The notes below the pieces were generated by a model. It worked only from the letters and a program-made list of their open reading frames with translations, searched no databases and had not been told where the DNA came from. Below are positions 17,573 through 26,225 of a stretch of DNA of 64,000 nucleotides, one piece after another (the stretch's first letter is position 1; the number at the start of each line of letters is the position of its first letter). A program made the translations under genes and the position numbers. Origin of the DNA: Rhodoferax sp. U11-2br (GTDB lineage Bacteria; Pseudomonadota; Gammaproteobacteria; Burkholderiales; Burkholderiaceae_C); the NCBI RefSeq assembly GCF_018619435.1, contig NZ_JAHFZF010000021.1, forward strand, positions 17,811 through 81,810, given 5' to 3'.

Positions 17573-18124
17573 GTGTTTGACCACTGGCTCGATACCGCAC
17601 AACTGTTTGGCTACGCCGCATTTTTTTTGGGCGTGGCCTCGTTCCTGCAAAAAAACGACATCCGTTTCAAGCTCTACATGGCTGCCGAATGTGTGGCCTA
17701 CGTGGTGCACTTCACGCTGCTGGGCAACCCGGCGGCCGGGGCCAGCTCGCTGGTGTCGATGACACGCTCGCTGGTGTCGATCTACTCCAAGTCGCTGTGG
17801 ATCGCCTTGATTTTTGTGGCCATCAACATCGGGCTGGGTTTCAAGCTGGCCACCGTCTGGTGGAACTGGATCCCGCTGATTGCGTCCTGCGTCGGCACAC
17901 TGGCACTGTTTCTGCTGGAAGGCATCCAGATGCGGATGGTGATGCTGCTGGGCACCTCGCTGTGGATTGTCAACAACGTGCTCTCGGGCTCCATTGGTGG
18001 CACCGCACTCGAAGTGGTGATTGCGATCACCAACACCTACACCATCTACAAAATGCGGGTGAAGGCACGTGAGGCCTCCACCCTGCCACTCAGCAGCCCG
18101 GCCGCCTCCGCCCAGGAAACCTGA
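17573..18124 (+). CDS. YgjV family inner-membrane protein, second of a tandem pair
   Basis: 183 residues, about six membrane segments: LFGYAAFFLGVASFLQKNDI, RFKLYMAAECVAYVVHFTLLG, then repeated hydrophobic helices and a polar tail. This is a closer match to YgjV than its upstream neighbour; the shared pattern of aromatic Trp-Asn in the last helices (LWIVNNVLSG here, LWMYNAWAYD there) suggests an old duplication. Translation probably starts at GTG 17573. The function of the family is unknown. Confidence 0.75.
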   Translation: MFDHWLDTAQLFGYAAFFLGVASFLQKNDIRFKLYMAAECVAYVVHFTLLGNPAAGASSLVSMTRSLVSIYSKSLWIALIFVAINIGLGFKLATVWWNWIPLIASCVGTLALFLLEGIQMRMVMLLGTSLWIVNNVLSGSIGGTALEVVIAITNTYTIYKMRVKAREASTLPLSSPAASAQET

Positions 18125-18138
18125 GCGGCCAGCCCCCC

Positions 18139-18474
18139 TCAACTGCGAGGCGCTTTGGACTTGAGACCGTGACCCACCGGTGGCGGGCCCTGAAAGGTCT
18201 GCAACTCGTTGTCCTTGGCAAAGTTCATACAGAAGTCCCAGGCCATCACATCGTGGGTGCGCAAGGCTTCGTCCAGGATCACACAGCGGGTGCCTTCCAC
18301 ACTGGTGGGCACACACCACGGTGAATAGGTGTAGTGACGCCCCGGCAGGGCCTGGCCCGGGCGAAACTGGCTCATGACACCGGCCAACCGTTCTGCCCAG
18401 TCACTGGGGCGAAAAGCGCGACCGCTGTGGGTCACACCCAGGATGTAGACTTTTGGTGGAACAGGTGAAACCAT
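18139..18474 (-). CDS. DUF3579 domain protein
   Basis: A small soluble protein of 111 residues from the ATG at 18474 (MVSPVPPKVYILGVTHSGRA), covering the DUF3579 core: FRPSDWAERLAGVMSQFRPG, YSPWCVPTSVEGTRCVILDE and MAWDFCMNFAKDNELQ. An upstream ATG at 18528 would add 18 residues. DUF3579 proteins are widespread in Burkholderiales and often lie beside argD and rpsT, as here. Their function is not known. Confidence 0.85.
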   Translation of the reverse strand: MVSPVPPKVYILGVTHSGRAFRPSDWAERLAGVMSQFRPGQALPGRHYTYSPWCVPTSVEGTRCVILDEALRTHDVMAWDFCMNFAKDNELQTFQGPPPVGHGLKSKAPRS

Positions 18475-18652
18475 CTTGTGGCGGCCAATCTTGGGGGTGT
18501 TGACGAGATGTTGCAACGCAGCGGGCATTGTAGTGCGCTTCCCAAGTCTTATACAAGACCTAGGGTTTTCAGCCTCACCTCACTGACACCAGCCAGAACA
18601 CGTCACCCGCTGACCAGACCATCGATTTGATCGGTCTAAAATCGTGCTTCAA

Positions 18653-18680
18653 CGGCCCAACCTGCGTTGGGCCGCTTTGT
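18653..18680 (+). terminator. Leader hairpin with T-rich tail before argD (possible attenuator)
   Basis: CGGCCCAA at 18653, a 6-base loop, TTGGGCCG ending at 18674, then CTTTGTTTT. The structure lies 20-50 bp before the argD start and after a plausible promoter area (GGTCTAAAATCG near 18633). It resembles a weak terminator in the 5' leader. No leader peptide rich in Arg is seen. Confidence 0.5.
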
Positions 18681-18700
18681 TTTCCCACGGAGATCAACGC

Positions 18701-19921
18701 ATGAACGCACCCCATCCTTTCATTGAAGCCGCCTCGCCCCACGTGATGAACACCTACGGGCGCCTGCCTATCGCACTGTCACATGGCCAGGGCTGCCGAG
18801 TCTGGGATGTCAATGGCAAGGTCTACCTGGATGCGCTCGGTGGCATTGCGGTCAACACCCTGGGCCACAACCACCCCAAGCTGGTGCCCGCACTGCAGGA
18901 CCAGATCGGCAAGATCATCCACAGCTGCAATTACTACCATGTGCCCAACCAGGAAGCGCTGGCCAAAAAACTGGTGGAACTCTCGGGCATGAGCAATGTG
19001 TTTTTCTGCTCGACCGGGCTGGAAGCCAACGAAGCGGCGCTGAAGCTGGCGCGCAAGTTTGGCCATGACAAGGGCATCGAGCGCCCGGAGATTGTGGTGT
19101 ATGAGAAAGCCTTCCACGGCCGCTCCATCGCCACCCTGAGCGCCACCGGCAACCCCAAGGTCCAGGCCGGATTTGGCCCACTGGTGGAAGGTTTCATCCG
19201 CGTGCCGATCAACAACATCGAGGCCCTGAAAGCAGCCACCGAAGGCAATCCCAATGTGGTAGCGGTGTTTTTTGAAGCAATCCAGGGTGAAGGTGGCATC
19301 AACCCGATGCACCTGGACTACCTGCGCGATCTGCGCACGCTGTGCGACGAGCGCGACTGGCTGATGATGATCGATGAGGTGCAATGTGGCATGGGCCGCA
19401 CCGGCAAATGGTTTGCCCACCAATGGGCTGGCATCGTGCCCGACGTGATGCCACTGGCCAAGGGCCTGGGTTCCGGCGTGCCGGTGGGTGCGGTGGTGGC
19501 TGGCCCCAAGGCCGCCAAGATTTTCCAACCCGGCAACCACGGCACCACCTTTGGCGGCAACCCGCTGGCCATGCGGGCCGGGGTGGAAACCATCCACATC
19601 ATGGAAGAAGACGGTCTGCTGGCCCATGCCGCTGCGGTCGGCGCCCATTTAAAAGCGGGTCTGGAGACCGCGCTGGCGGCCGAACTGGCAGCAGGCACGG
19701 TGAAAGAGATTCGTGGCCAAGGCCTGATGCTGGGCATTGACCTGGCCAAACCCTGCGGTGTGCTGACCCAACGTGCCGCCGATGCGGGCCTGCTGATCAG
19801 CGTGACCGCCGATAGCGTGGTGCGCCTGGTGCCGCCGTTGATCCTGAGCCAAGCCGAGGCCGACGAGATCGTTGCCCGCTTGTGCCCCCTGATTTCTGCC
19901 CTGTTGAAAGAAACCCCATGA
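18701..19921 (+). CDS. argD: Acetylornithine aminotransferase ArgD
   Basis: A cytosolic PLP-dependent class III aminotransferase of 406 residues that converts N-acetylglutamate semialdehyde to N-acetylornithine in arginine synthesis. Landmarks: GCRVWDVNGKVYLDALGGIA, FCSTGLEANEAALKLAR, LMMIDEVQCGMGRTGKWFAH and the PLP lysine in MPLAKGLGSGVPVGA; the HGTTFGGNPLAMRAG motif is intact. The ATG at 18701 has CGGAG nine bases upstream. Its stop overlaps the argF start (ATGA), so the two arginine genes are coupled. Confidence 0.95.
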   Translation: MNAPHPFIEAASPHVMNTYGRLPIALSHGQGCRVWDVNGKVYLDALGGIAVNTLGHNHPKLVPALQDQIGKIIHSCNYYHVPNQEALAKKLVELSGMSNVFFCSTGLEANEAALKLARKFGHDKGIERPEIVVYEKAFHGRSIATLSATGNPKVQAGFGPLVEGFIRVPINNIEALKAATEGNPNVVAVFFEAIQGEGGINPMHLDYLRDLRTLCDERDWLMMIDEVQCGMGRTGKWFAHQWAGIVPDVMPLAKGLGSGVPVGAVVAGPKAAKIFQPGNHGTTFGGNPLAMRAGVETIHIMEEDGLLAHAAAVGAHLKAGLETALAAELAAGTVKEIRGQGLMLGIDLAKPCGVLTQRAADAGLLISVTADSVVRLVPPLILSQAEADEIVARLCPLISALLKETP

Positions 19922-20892
19922 ACCCGGTCAACTTCGGTATTCCCAGCACCATCCCCAAAGGCGCACCACCGGTGCGGCATTACCTGCAGTTCTCTGACCT
20001 GCGGGCCGACGAATACGCCTACCTGCTCGAGCGCGCAGCCTTCATCAAGGCCAAGTTCAAGACCTTCACCCGGCACCAGCCGCTGGTGGACCGCACACTG
20101 GCAATGATTTTCGAAAAAGCCTCGACCCGCACCCGTGTCAGTTTTGAAGCCGGTATGTACCAACTCGGTGGCAGTGTGGTGCACCTGACCACCGGCGACA
20201 GCCAGCTCGGCCGGGCCGAGCCGATCGAAGACAGCGCGCGTGTCATCAGCCGCATGGCCGACCTGGTGATGATCCGCACCTACGAGCAAACCAAGATCGA
20301 ACGTTTTGCCGAGTATTCCCGCGTGCCGGTCATCAACGGCCTGACCAACGAGTTTCACCCCTGCCAGATCCTGGCCGACATCTTCACCTTCATTGAGCAC
20401 CGTGGGCCGATCCAGGGTAAAACCGTGGCCTGGGTCGGTGACGGCAACAACATGGCCAACACCTGGCTACAGGCCGCCACGCTGCTGGACTTCAAGGTCA
20501 ATGTCAGCACGCCCAGCGGTTACGAGGTCAATGAAAAAATTGCCTCTGGCCCTGATGGCATAAGGGCAGGTAGCTATGAAAACTTTAGCAATCCACTGGA
20601 CGCCTGCCGTGGCGCCGATCTGGTCACCACCGATGTCTGGACCAGCATGGGCTATGAGGCCGAGAACGAGGTACGTAAACAGGCGTTTGCCACCTGGCGT
20701 GTCAGCAGCGAGATGATGGCGGTGGCCCAGCCCAACGCCTTGTTCATGCACTGCCTGCCCGCCCACCGCGGTGAAGAGGTCGATGCCGAGGTGATCGACG
20801 GGCCACAAAGTGTGGTCTGGGACGAGGCCGAAAACCGCATGCATGTGCAAAAGGCGCTGATGGAATACCTGCTGCTGGGCCAGCAAGCGTGA
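19918..20892 (+). CDS. argF: Ornithine carbamoyltransferase ArgF (anabolic)
   Basis: 324 residues. It makes citrulline from ornithine and carbamoyl phosphate. The carbamoyl-phosphate motif is FEKASTRTRVSFEAGMYQLG, ornithine-binding residues lie in VINGLTNEFHPCQILADI, and the active-site HCLPAHRGEEV near the C-terminus is intact. The start ATG overlaps argD. A copy of the dispersed palindromic repeat is read through at about residues 206-224 (KIASGPDGIRAGSYENF), in the variable ornithine-domain loop between the GYEV strand and the GADLVTTDVW motif, so it probably does not disturb catalysis. Confidence 0.95.
   Translation: MNPVNFGIPSTIPKGAPPVRHYLQFSDLRADEYAYLLERAAFIKAKFKTFTRHQPLVDRTLAMIFEKASTRTRVSFEAGMYQLGGSVVHLTTGDSQLGRAEPIEDSARVISRMADLVMIRTYEQTKIERFAEYSRVPVINGLTNEFHPCQILADIFTFIEHRGPIQGKTVAWVGDGNNMANTWLQAATLLDFKVNVSTPSGYEVNEKIASGPDGIRAGSYENFSNPLDACRGADLVTTDVWTSMGYEAENEVRKQAFATWRVSSEMMAVAQPNALFMHCLPAHRGEEVDAEVIDGPQSVVWDEAENRMHVQKALMEYLLLGQQA
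20533..20588. repeat. Dispersed palindromic repeat inside argF
   Basis: AAAAATTGCCTCTGGCCCTGA, loop, ATAAGGGCAGGTAGCTATGAAAACTTT: the whole repeat unit including the AAAA/TTTT borders and the AGCTAT block is recognisable, in the same orientation as the gene. It adds coding sequence without a stop or frame change. Confidence 0.8.
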
Positions 20893-20932
20893 CCGGGCTT
20901 GGCTGCCAGATCAGGATGTTGCGAGAATCTGC

Positions 20933-21259
20933 ATGAAAACGCGCCGCCAATACATACCGGTCACCGACATCGAGCCCGGCATGGTGCTGGGTGAAACCGT
21001 CCAGGTGGTGGAACATGGTTTGCTCAGCATGGTGTTGCCGCCTGGGCATCTGCTCACCGCCGACAACCTCAACCAGCTCCATGCCCACCACGCCGAATAC
21101 ATCTGTATCGACCAGCCTGATGAACGCAGCGATGAACAAATCGCACTGGACACCGAGCTGGCAGCGCGCCGGGTGCAGGATATTTTCAGAGACTGCAAGC
21201 TGGACGACCCCACCCTGCTGTCGCTGTTTGACCAGGTGATGGCTTACCGTACCGCATGA
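20933..21259 (+). CDS. Hypothetical protein, 108 aa, coupled to HDOD gene
   Basis: A soluble protein (MKTRRQYIPVTDIEPGMVLG...) whose start resembles the short SAF-like beta segment found at the N-terminus of many HD-GYP proteins (ISVDDIEPGMVLAEDV type), followed by LLPPGHLLTADNLNQLHAH. That suggests a detached N-terminal module that works with the downstream HDOD protein, whose start codon overlaps its stop. No catalytic motif is seen. Confidence 0.7.
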   Translation: MKTRRQYIPVTDIEPGMVLGETVQVVEHGLLSMVLPPGHLLTADNLNQLHAHHAEYICIDQPDERSDEQIALDTELAARRVQDIFRDCKLDDPTLLSLFDQVMAYRTA

Positions 21260-22125
21260 TGGGCCGCCCACCGATCACCCGCGAAACGGTCATCCAGCAC
21301 AGTCGGCTGATGCCCAGTTTTCCCGTCGTGGTGCAAGAGATTCTGGCCACGCTGGACAACCCCGACACCAACCTCAACACCCTGGCCCACTACATCAACC
21401 TGGACCCGGTGATCACGGCCCGGGTGCTGTCGGTGGCCAATGCCGCTGCCTCAGGCAGGCAACGAGACACTGACGTCAACAACATCTTTGCCGCCACCTC
21501 GCTGATTGGTCTGGCCAAGGTGCGCAGCATCACCCTGATCAGCAGCCTGGGTGGTTTCATTCACAAGGCGGCCGCACACACCCTGCCGACTGCATTCTGG
21601 GAACACAGCGTGGCCATCAGCATCTGTGCCCAGGAACTCACCCGCCATGTGGCCCAGCCGGTCAGTCCAGACGCCGCGCTGATCTCGGGCATGTTGCACG
21701 ACATCGGCCAACTCTGGCTCTTTGCGCTGGATGCCGATACCGCACGTGCTTGCTGGCAACAATCGATCCATTCCAGTTTGGGCATTGAGGAACTGGAGCG
21801 CGAGGCCTTTGGCTTGGACCACGCCACCATCGGTGCCTGGCTGGCTGAGCACTGGAAGCTGCCACCCACCATCGCGCAAGCCATCCAGCACCACCACAAT
21901 CCGGATGCCGCGCTGGACAACCCACTGGTGCCCTTGATCCATGTGGCCGAGGTGCTGGGCAATGCGCTGGACCTGGGCCACCGCGACCAGAACCGCGTCA
22001 CCCATATCTCCAGCGCCGCATGTCAGACATTGGAGCTGGTGTGGGATGAGAACATCCGCCCGCTGTTTGGCCAGATCGAGGCCCGCAGCCGACATGCCAA
22101 CCAGTTTTTCAGCCAGGCTCGTTGA
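21256..22125 (+). CDS. HDOD domain protein
   Basis: 289 residues, a single HDOD domain. It has the standard layout: LPSFPVVVQEILATLDNPD-like start, DPVITARVLSVANAA, LIGLAKVRSITLISSL, and an HD-like GMLHDIGQLWLFAL followed by AWLAEHWKLPPTIAQAIQHHH. HDOD proteins are regulatory relatives of HD phosphohydrolases and act in signalling, motility or stress. Its start overlaps the stop of the small upstream gene, so they are coupled. Confidence 0.88.
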   Translation: MMGRPPITRETVIQHSRLMPSFPVVVQEILATLDNPDTNLNTLAHYINLDPVITARVLSVANAAASGRQRDTDVNNIFAATSLIGLAKVRSITLISSLGGFIHKAAAHTLPTAFWEHSVAISICAQELTRHVAQPVSPDAALISGMLHDIGQLWLFALDADTARACWQQSIHSSLGIEELEREAFGLDHATIGAWLAEHWKLPPTIAQAIQHHHNPDAALDNPLVPLIHVAEVLGNALDLGHRDQNRVTHISSAACQTLELVWDENIRPLFGQIEARSRHANQFFSQAR

Positions 22126-22169
22126 TCCGTGCGACACCCCCCTGCTCCAGATGTTTCAGAGACCCTGCC

Positions 22170-22358
22170 ATGAATGACAAAGACAAAAAATTCTGGTTAC
22201 TGGTGCTCAAGCTGGCACTGGGTGCGATTGCTTTGGTCGCATTTTTTGGTGTTGGCCTGTACTACACCGCCAAATACAACAGCTATGCGCCACCAGACAC
22301 CCCAGCGGCGCCCGACTGGGGCATTGCCAAAGACTCCCCGATTCGCAACAAACGCTGA
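22170..22358 (+). CDS. Small single-pass membrane protein, 62 aa
   Basis: MNDKDKKFWLLVLKLALGAI followed by ALVAFFGVGLYYTAKYNSYA gives one transmembrane helix with a basic N-terminus and a Pro-rich C-terminus, probably outside. It follows the HDOD gene by 44 bp. I do not recognise a family. It converges on the feo operon. Confidence 0.6.
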   Translation: MNDKDKKFWLLVLKLALGAIALVAFFGVGLYYTAKYNSYAPPDTPAAPDWGIAKDSPIRNKR

Positions 22359-22397
22359 ACAAGCACCGTCCGAGCCGCTGCCACCCATAGGTGGTGC

Positions 22398-22625
22398 TCA
22401 GTGCTTGGGGTGAAAAGACACAGTTCGCTCTTGCGGGGCCTGCGTCGGCGCAGCCGATCCCGGGCACTGGCCACAGCGGCCACAGTCGGAACGGCAGCTG
22501 GGGGCACGACCCAAAGCGCGGTGCAAACGCCCCAGCCGCTGGCGCAGTGGGTTGGGCAGCACATACCACAGGCAGTACAGCGCCGCCAAGCCCACCAGCA
22601 CGACCACCCCCCAGGTCTGGCCCAT
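22398..22625 (-). CDS. FeoB-associated Cys-rich membrane protein
   Basis: 75 residues: one N-terminal membrane helix (GVVVLVGLAALYCLWYVLPN), a basic linker and a Cys cluster CRSDCGRCGQC. This is the layout of the small FeoB-associated Cys-rich proteins found at the end of many feo operons, where they take the place of FeoC. It starts one base after the feoB stop. A role as a metal-binding or redox partner of FeoB is inferred from context. Confidence 0.8.
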   Translation of the reverse strand: MGQTWGVVVLVGLAALYCLWYVLPNPLRQRLGRLHRALGRAPSCRSDCGRCGQCPGSAAPTQAPQERTVSFHPKH

Positions 22626-22626
22626 C

Positions 22627-24516
22627 TCAGCCCGCCCCCCACATCAGGGCCAACCGGTAGGTAACCCAGCTGGCAAGGTAGGCCAGCGCAAACAGGTACA
22701 GCGTCACCAGCAAGGGGTAACGCCAGGAGTTGGTTTCACGGCGCACCGCCACCAGGGTCGAGATACATTGCGGTGCAAAAATGAACCACACCAGCAACGA
22801 CAAGGCGGTGGCCAGCGACCAACTCTGCGCAATCAGCGGGCTCAGCTGGGCCGCCACATCCTCACCGGTGGCCGACAACGCGTAGACCGTACCCAGGGCA
22901 CCCACCACCACTTCACGCGCCGCCATGCCAGGCACCAGGGCCACCGCAATCTGCCAGTTGAAACCAATAGGTGCCACCAGCACCTCCAACCCGTGCCCCA
23001 ACATGCCGGCAAAGCTGTGGTTGATGGCCGCATCGGTCGCCCCTGCAGGCGCTGCTGGAAAAGTCGCCAAAAACCAGAGCAGGATGGTCAGCGCCAGGAT
23101 GATGCCGCCCACTCGTTTGACAAAAATCGCGGCCCGCTCGTACAAGCCATGCGCCAGATTGCGCACATTGGGCAGGCGGTAGGACGGCAGCTCCATCACC
23201 AGCGGCGTCGGTCGTGCCTGGGCCCGCCACAACATGGCCACCGCAGCCACCACCATGGCCGAGACAATGCCACCCACATACAGCCCAAACATCACCAGCC
23301 CCTGCAGGTTGAACACGCCCCAGACCGTGCGACTTGGGATGAAGGCACCAATCAGCAAGGCGTAGACCGGCAAGCGGGCCGAGCAGGTCATCAGCGGCGC
23401 AATCATGATGGTGACCAACCTGTCTCGCCAATGCGTGATGCTGCGCGTGGCCATGATGCCCGGCACCGCACAGGCAAAACTCGACAACAGTGGAATGAAG
23501 GAGCGCCCAGACAAGCCCACCGTGCCCATCACCCGGTCCAGCAAAAATGCGGCCCGTGGCAGGTAACCAGAGTCCTCCAGCACCAGGATGAAGAAAAACA
23601 GGATCAGGATCTGCGGCAAAAACACCAGCACCCCACCCGCCCCGGCCAGCACACCATCCACCAGCAGGCTGCTCAGCGGCCCGTCGGACAACAGACCGCG
23701 CACCCCATCGGACAGCCCCTCCACCAGCGACTTGATCTGATCCATGGGCCACACGGCCCAGCTGAACACCGCCTGGAACATCAGGAACAGCGTGGCGGCC
23801 AGCACCAGCATGCCCCACAGCGGGTGCAACACCACCGCGTCAATTGCGTCATCGGTGTGCAGGCTGCCTTCCGGCTCCTGCACCGCCAGCTGGATCACAC
23901 GGCGCACCTCCTGCTGGGTGGCCATCACCTCGTCCACCTGCGGTGCGTGCCAGGCCATCTGCGGTTTGAGACGCTTTTTCGACTTGGCCACATCCACCTT
24001 GGCCAGGTAAGTCAGCAGCTCCTGGGCGCCGTCGTGGCGGATGCCAACCGTCTCGATCACCGGCATGGCCAGCTCACGCGCCAGCAATACACGGTCCACC
24101 GTGATGCCACTGTGGCGCGCGGCGTCGCTCATGTTCAACGCCAGCACCAGCGGCAAATTCAGCGCACGTGCTTCGAGCACCAGGCGCAAATTCAGGCGCA
24201 GGTTGGTGGCATCCACCACACACACCACCAGGTCCGGCAGCGGCTCGTTGGGGCGCTGCCCGGTGACGATGTCGCAGGTGATCTGCTCGTCAGCGCTCAG
24301 CGCGTTGAGACTGTAAGCACCGGGCAAATCCAGCACAACTACTTGGCGGCCCGAGGCGGTCTCCAGGTGCCCCTCCTTGCGCTCCACGGTAACACCGGCG
24401 TAGTTGGCCACCTTCTGGCGGCTGCCGGTGAGCAGGTTGAACAAAGCGGTTTTGCCGCAGTTGGGGTTGCCCAGCAGCGCCACGCGCAGCGGAGGAAGGT
24501 GAGTGTGATCCGTCAT
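22627..24516 (-). CDS. feoB: Ferrous iron transport protein FeoB
   Basis: The inner-membrane Fe(II) permease, 629 residues. The N-terminal GTPase domain has G1 GNPNCGKTALFNLLTG at residues 16-31, then VVLDLPGAYSLNALSADEQI (G3 DLPG). The C-terminal half has the core helices with VLEDSGYLPRAAFLLDRVMG, the adjoining LSGRSFIPLLSSFACAVPGI and a second Gate-like segment with a Cys-containing MTCSARLPVYALLIGAFIP. At 629 residues it is shorter than the 770-residue E. coli protein, as is usual for this branch. It lies between feoA and the Cys-rich partner gene. Confidence 0.95.
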   Translation of the reverse strand: MTDHTHLPPLRVALLGNPNCGKTALFNLLTGSRQKVANYAGVTVERKEGHLETASGRQVVVLDLPGAYSLNALSADEQITCDIVTGQRPNEPLPDLVVCVVDATNLRLNLRLVLEARALNLPLVLALNMSDAARHSGITVDRVLLARELAMPVIETVGIRHDGAQELLTYLAKVDVAKSKKRLKPQMAWHAPQVDEVMATQQEVRRVIQLAVQEPEGSLHTDDAIDAVVLHPLWGMLVLAATLFLMFQAVFSWAVWPMDQIKSLVEGLSDGVRGLLSDGPLSSLLVDGVLAGAGGVLVFLPQILILFFFILVLEDSGYLPRAAFLLDRVMGTVGLSGRSFIPLLSSFACAVPGIMATRSITHWRDRLVTIMIAPLMTCSARLPVYALLIGAFIPSRTVWGVFNLQGLVMFGLYVGGIVSAMVVAAVAMLWRAQARPTPLVMELPSYRLPNVRNLAHGLYERAAIFVKRVGGIILALTILLWFLATFPAAPAGATDAAINHSFAGMLGHGLEVLVAPIGFNWQIAVALVPGMAAREVVVGALGTVYALSATGEDVAAQLSPLIAQSWSLATALSLLVWFIFAPQCISTLVAVRRETNSWRYPLLVTLYLFALAYLASWVTYRLALMWGAG

Positions 24517-24531
24517 GCAGGGCGATCTGGG

Positions 24532-24816
24532 TCAAAGCGGACGAACCTGAACCAGCGCCGCCTCGTGGCTGCGCAGGGCAAAGGTGGTGTGACCGACACG
24601 CACCGCCAGCGGATCGCGCCCCGGATAACCGTGGGCGATCACCCGCACCACCTCACCAGGCAAAAAGCCGATTTCAAGCAAACGCAGCGCAATGCCGCGT
24701 TCTTCCTCATCGTGGGTGCTGGCCATGCCCACCACCACGGCGCGCGCCTGTCTGGCCAGTTGGTCCAGACCGATGCTCGCTTGCTCGGGTGGTGTGGGTG
24801 GGTGCGGGGAGGTCAT
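24532..24816 (-). CDS. feoA: Ferrous iron transport protein FeoA
   Basis: A small SH3-like cytosolic protein of 94 residues from the ATG at 24816. Its core EERGIALRLLEIGFLPGEVV, the following RVIAHGYPGRDPLAVRV and GHTTFALRSHEAALVQV matches FeoA. An open frame extends upstream to 24888, but the added residues lack family similarity. It is 15 bp upstream of feoB and starts the feo operon. No Fur box could be assigned with confidence in the short divergent space before it. Confidence 0.9.
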   Translation of the reverse strand: MTSPHPPTPPEQASIGLDQLARQARAVVVGMASTHDEEERGIALRLLEIGFLPGEVVRVIAHGYPGRDPLAVRVGHTTFALRSHEAALVQVRPL

Positions 24817-24897
24817 GAGAACATGTGAAGCGAGAACTGTGCCGAGTTTAGTCATCTTCAAAACGGCGCCATCGTGCGCCCGGCACACAAGTGGCCG

Positions 24898-26112
24898 TTA
24901 AGCCGGCCCACCCCCATACAACCAGGGCTGATCCAGCAAACGTTGGCCCAGCACACGCATGGCCAGGTCACGGCCCAGGCGCATCGGCCCGGTCAGGTGG
25001 TAAATCTGGCCGTTCTGCAGGGCCCGTGCCTGCACCTTGGCATTGCGCTGCCAGCGCTGGTTGGCGTAATCCTGGATCAATGCCGGTACCCGGCCCAGCA
25101 CAGCCTGGTTGCCCTGCTCCGCAGCAAAAACACCCGCAGCTCCCAGCAGCTTGGCCAGTGTGGCCGCGTCTTCAATTGCCATCGCTGCGCCCTGTGCGAG
25201 GTACGGCACCATCGGGTGGGCGGCATCCCCCAGCAGAGCCACCCGACCCAGCGCATGTTCGTGTGCACCGCGCATCGGCAGGCGGATGCTCAGCGGCCAC
25301 AGCCGCCAGGCCTCGATGGCATGGATCAGGTCACGCAAGGGGGCGCAACTGCCCGCCACCACCCGCTGCAAATCGGCCGCATTGGCGCTGTGGTCCCAGC
25401 TGGAGATGTCCCCCTGGACCTGGCCGTGCACGATACCCACCACGTTCATCCAGTCCCCCCCGCGCACCGGGTACTGCACCACATGCATACGCGGCCCGAA
25501 CCAGGCGGTGACCTGCTGGGTTTGCAGATGTTTGGGCAAGTCACTTTGCTTGACCATGGTGCGGTAGGCCAGATGCCCGGTGGGCTGGGGCTTGCCGTCG
25601 TGTAACAGTTGCTGGCGCAGGTTGCTCCAGGCGCCATCGGCGGCCACCAACACATCAGCCTGCGGCTGCTGGCCGTCTTGCAATTGCGCGGTGACATGGG
25701 CCTTGGTCTGCGCCACGCTGGTGACCGCGTTGGCCAGATGCAGCGCCACATCACCCCGCTGCTGGAGCACCCGCACCAGCAAAGCATGCAAATCTGCCCG
25801 GTGGATGGTGATGTACGGTGCGCCATAACGCCGAACCATGTCCGCGCCCAACGTCAGTTCACCCAGTACTGTGCCCGAAGTGGCGCTGCGAAATTGCAAG
25901 CGGTGTGGAAACGCGGCCAAACCGGTCAGGTCATCTTTCAAACCCCAGCCGTGCAACACCCGCACCGCATTAGGGCCGAGCTGGATGCCCGCGCCAAACT
26001 CGGAAAACTCGGCAGCACGCTCATACAAAGACACTTTGGCCCCCGCCTGGGCACAGGCCAGCGCCGCAGACAAACCACCAATCCCCCCACCCGCAATAAG
26101 GACCTCAGCCAT
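24898..26112 (-). CDS. FAD-dependent aromatic-ring monooxygenase (salicylate/3-hydroxybenzoate hydroxylase-like)
   Basis: A class A flavoprotein monooxygenase of 404 residues. It has the dinucleotide-binding start VLIAGGGIGGLSAALACAQA, a typical GAGIQLGPNAVRVLHGWGL, the DG motif VLVAADGAWSNLRQQL and the GD motif RVALLGDAAHPMVPYLAQGA. The closest groups are salicylate and 3-hydroxybenzoate hydroxylases, but the substrate cannot be told, and no aromatic-degradation genes are next to it. The start is ATG at 26112. It is divergent from the BLUF gene. Confidence 0.85.
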   Translation of the reverse strand: MAEVLIAGGGIGGLSAALACAQAGAKVSLYERAAEFSEFGAGIQLGPNAVRVLHGWGLKDDLTGLAAFPHRLQFRSATSGTVLGELTLGADMVRRYGAPYITIHRADLHALLVRVLQQRGDVALHLANAVTSVAQTKAHVTAQLQDGQQPQADVLVAADGAWSNLRQQLLHDGKPQPTGHLAYRTMVKQSDLPKHLQTQQVTAWFGPRMHVVQYPVRGGDWMNVVGIVHGQVQGDISSWDHSANAADLQRVVAGSCAPLRDLIHAIEAWRLWPLSIRLPMRGAHEHALGRVALLGDAAHPMVPYLAQGAAMAIEDAATLAKLLGAAGVFAAEQGNQAVLGRVPALIQDYANQRWQRNAKVQARALQNGQIYHLTGPMRLGRDLAMRVLGQRLLDQPWLYGGGPA

Positions 26113-26225
26113 GACAACTCTTTCGTCGACCAACCATTGATCGTGGCGATTGTCGGCAAAGTCAGACCTCACTTATCAACCAGAGCACTTATTTTTTTGT
26201 AGCTTGGCGGGCGTACACTTTGCCC

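Noticed and set aside
22552..24828. A 758-codon frame on the plus strand opposite feoB
   Set aside because: It is rich in Gln, His and Arg, has no domain, and lies exactly antisense to the clear feoB gene; it results from high GC codon bias.
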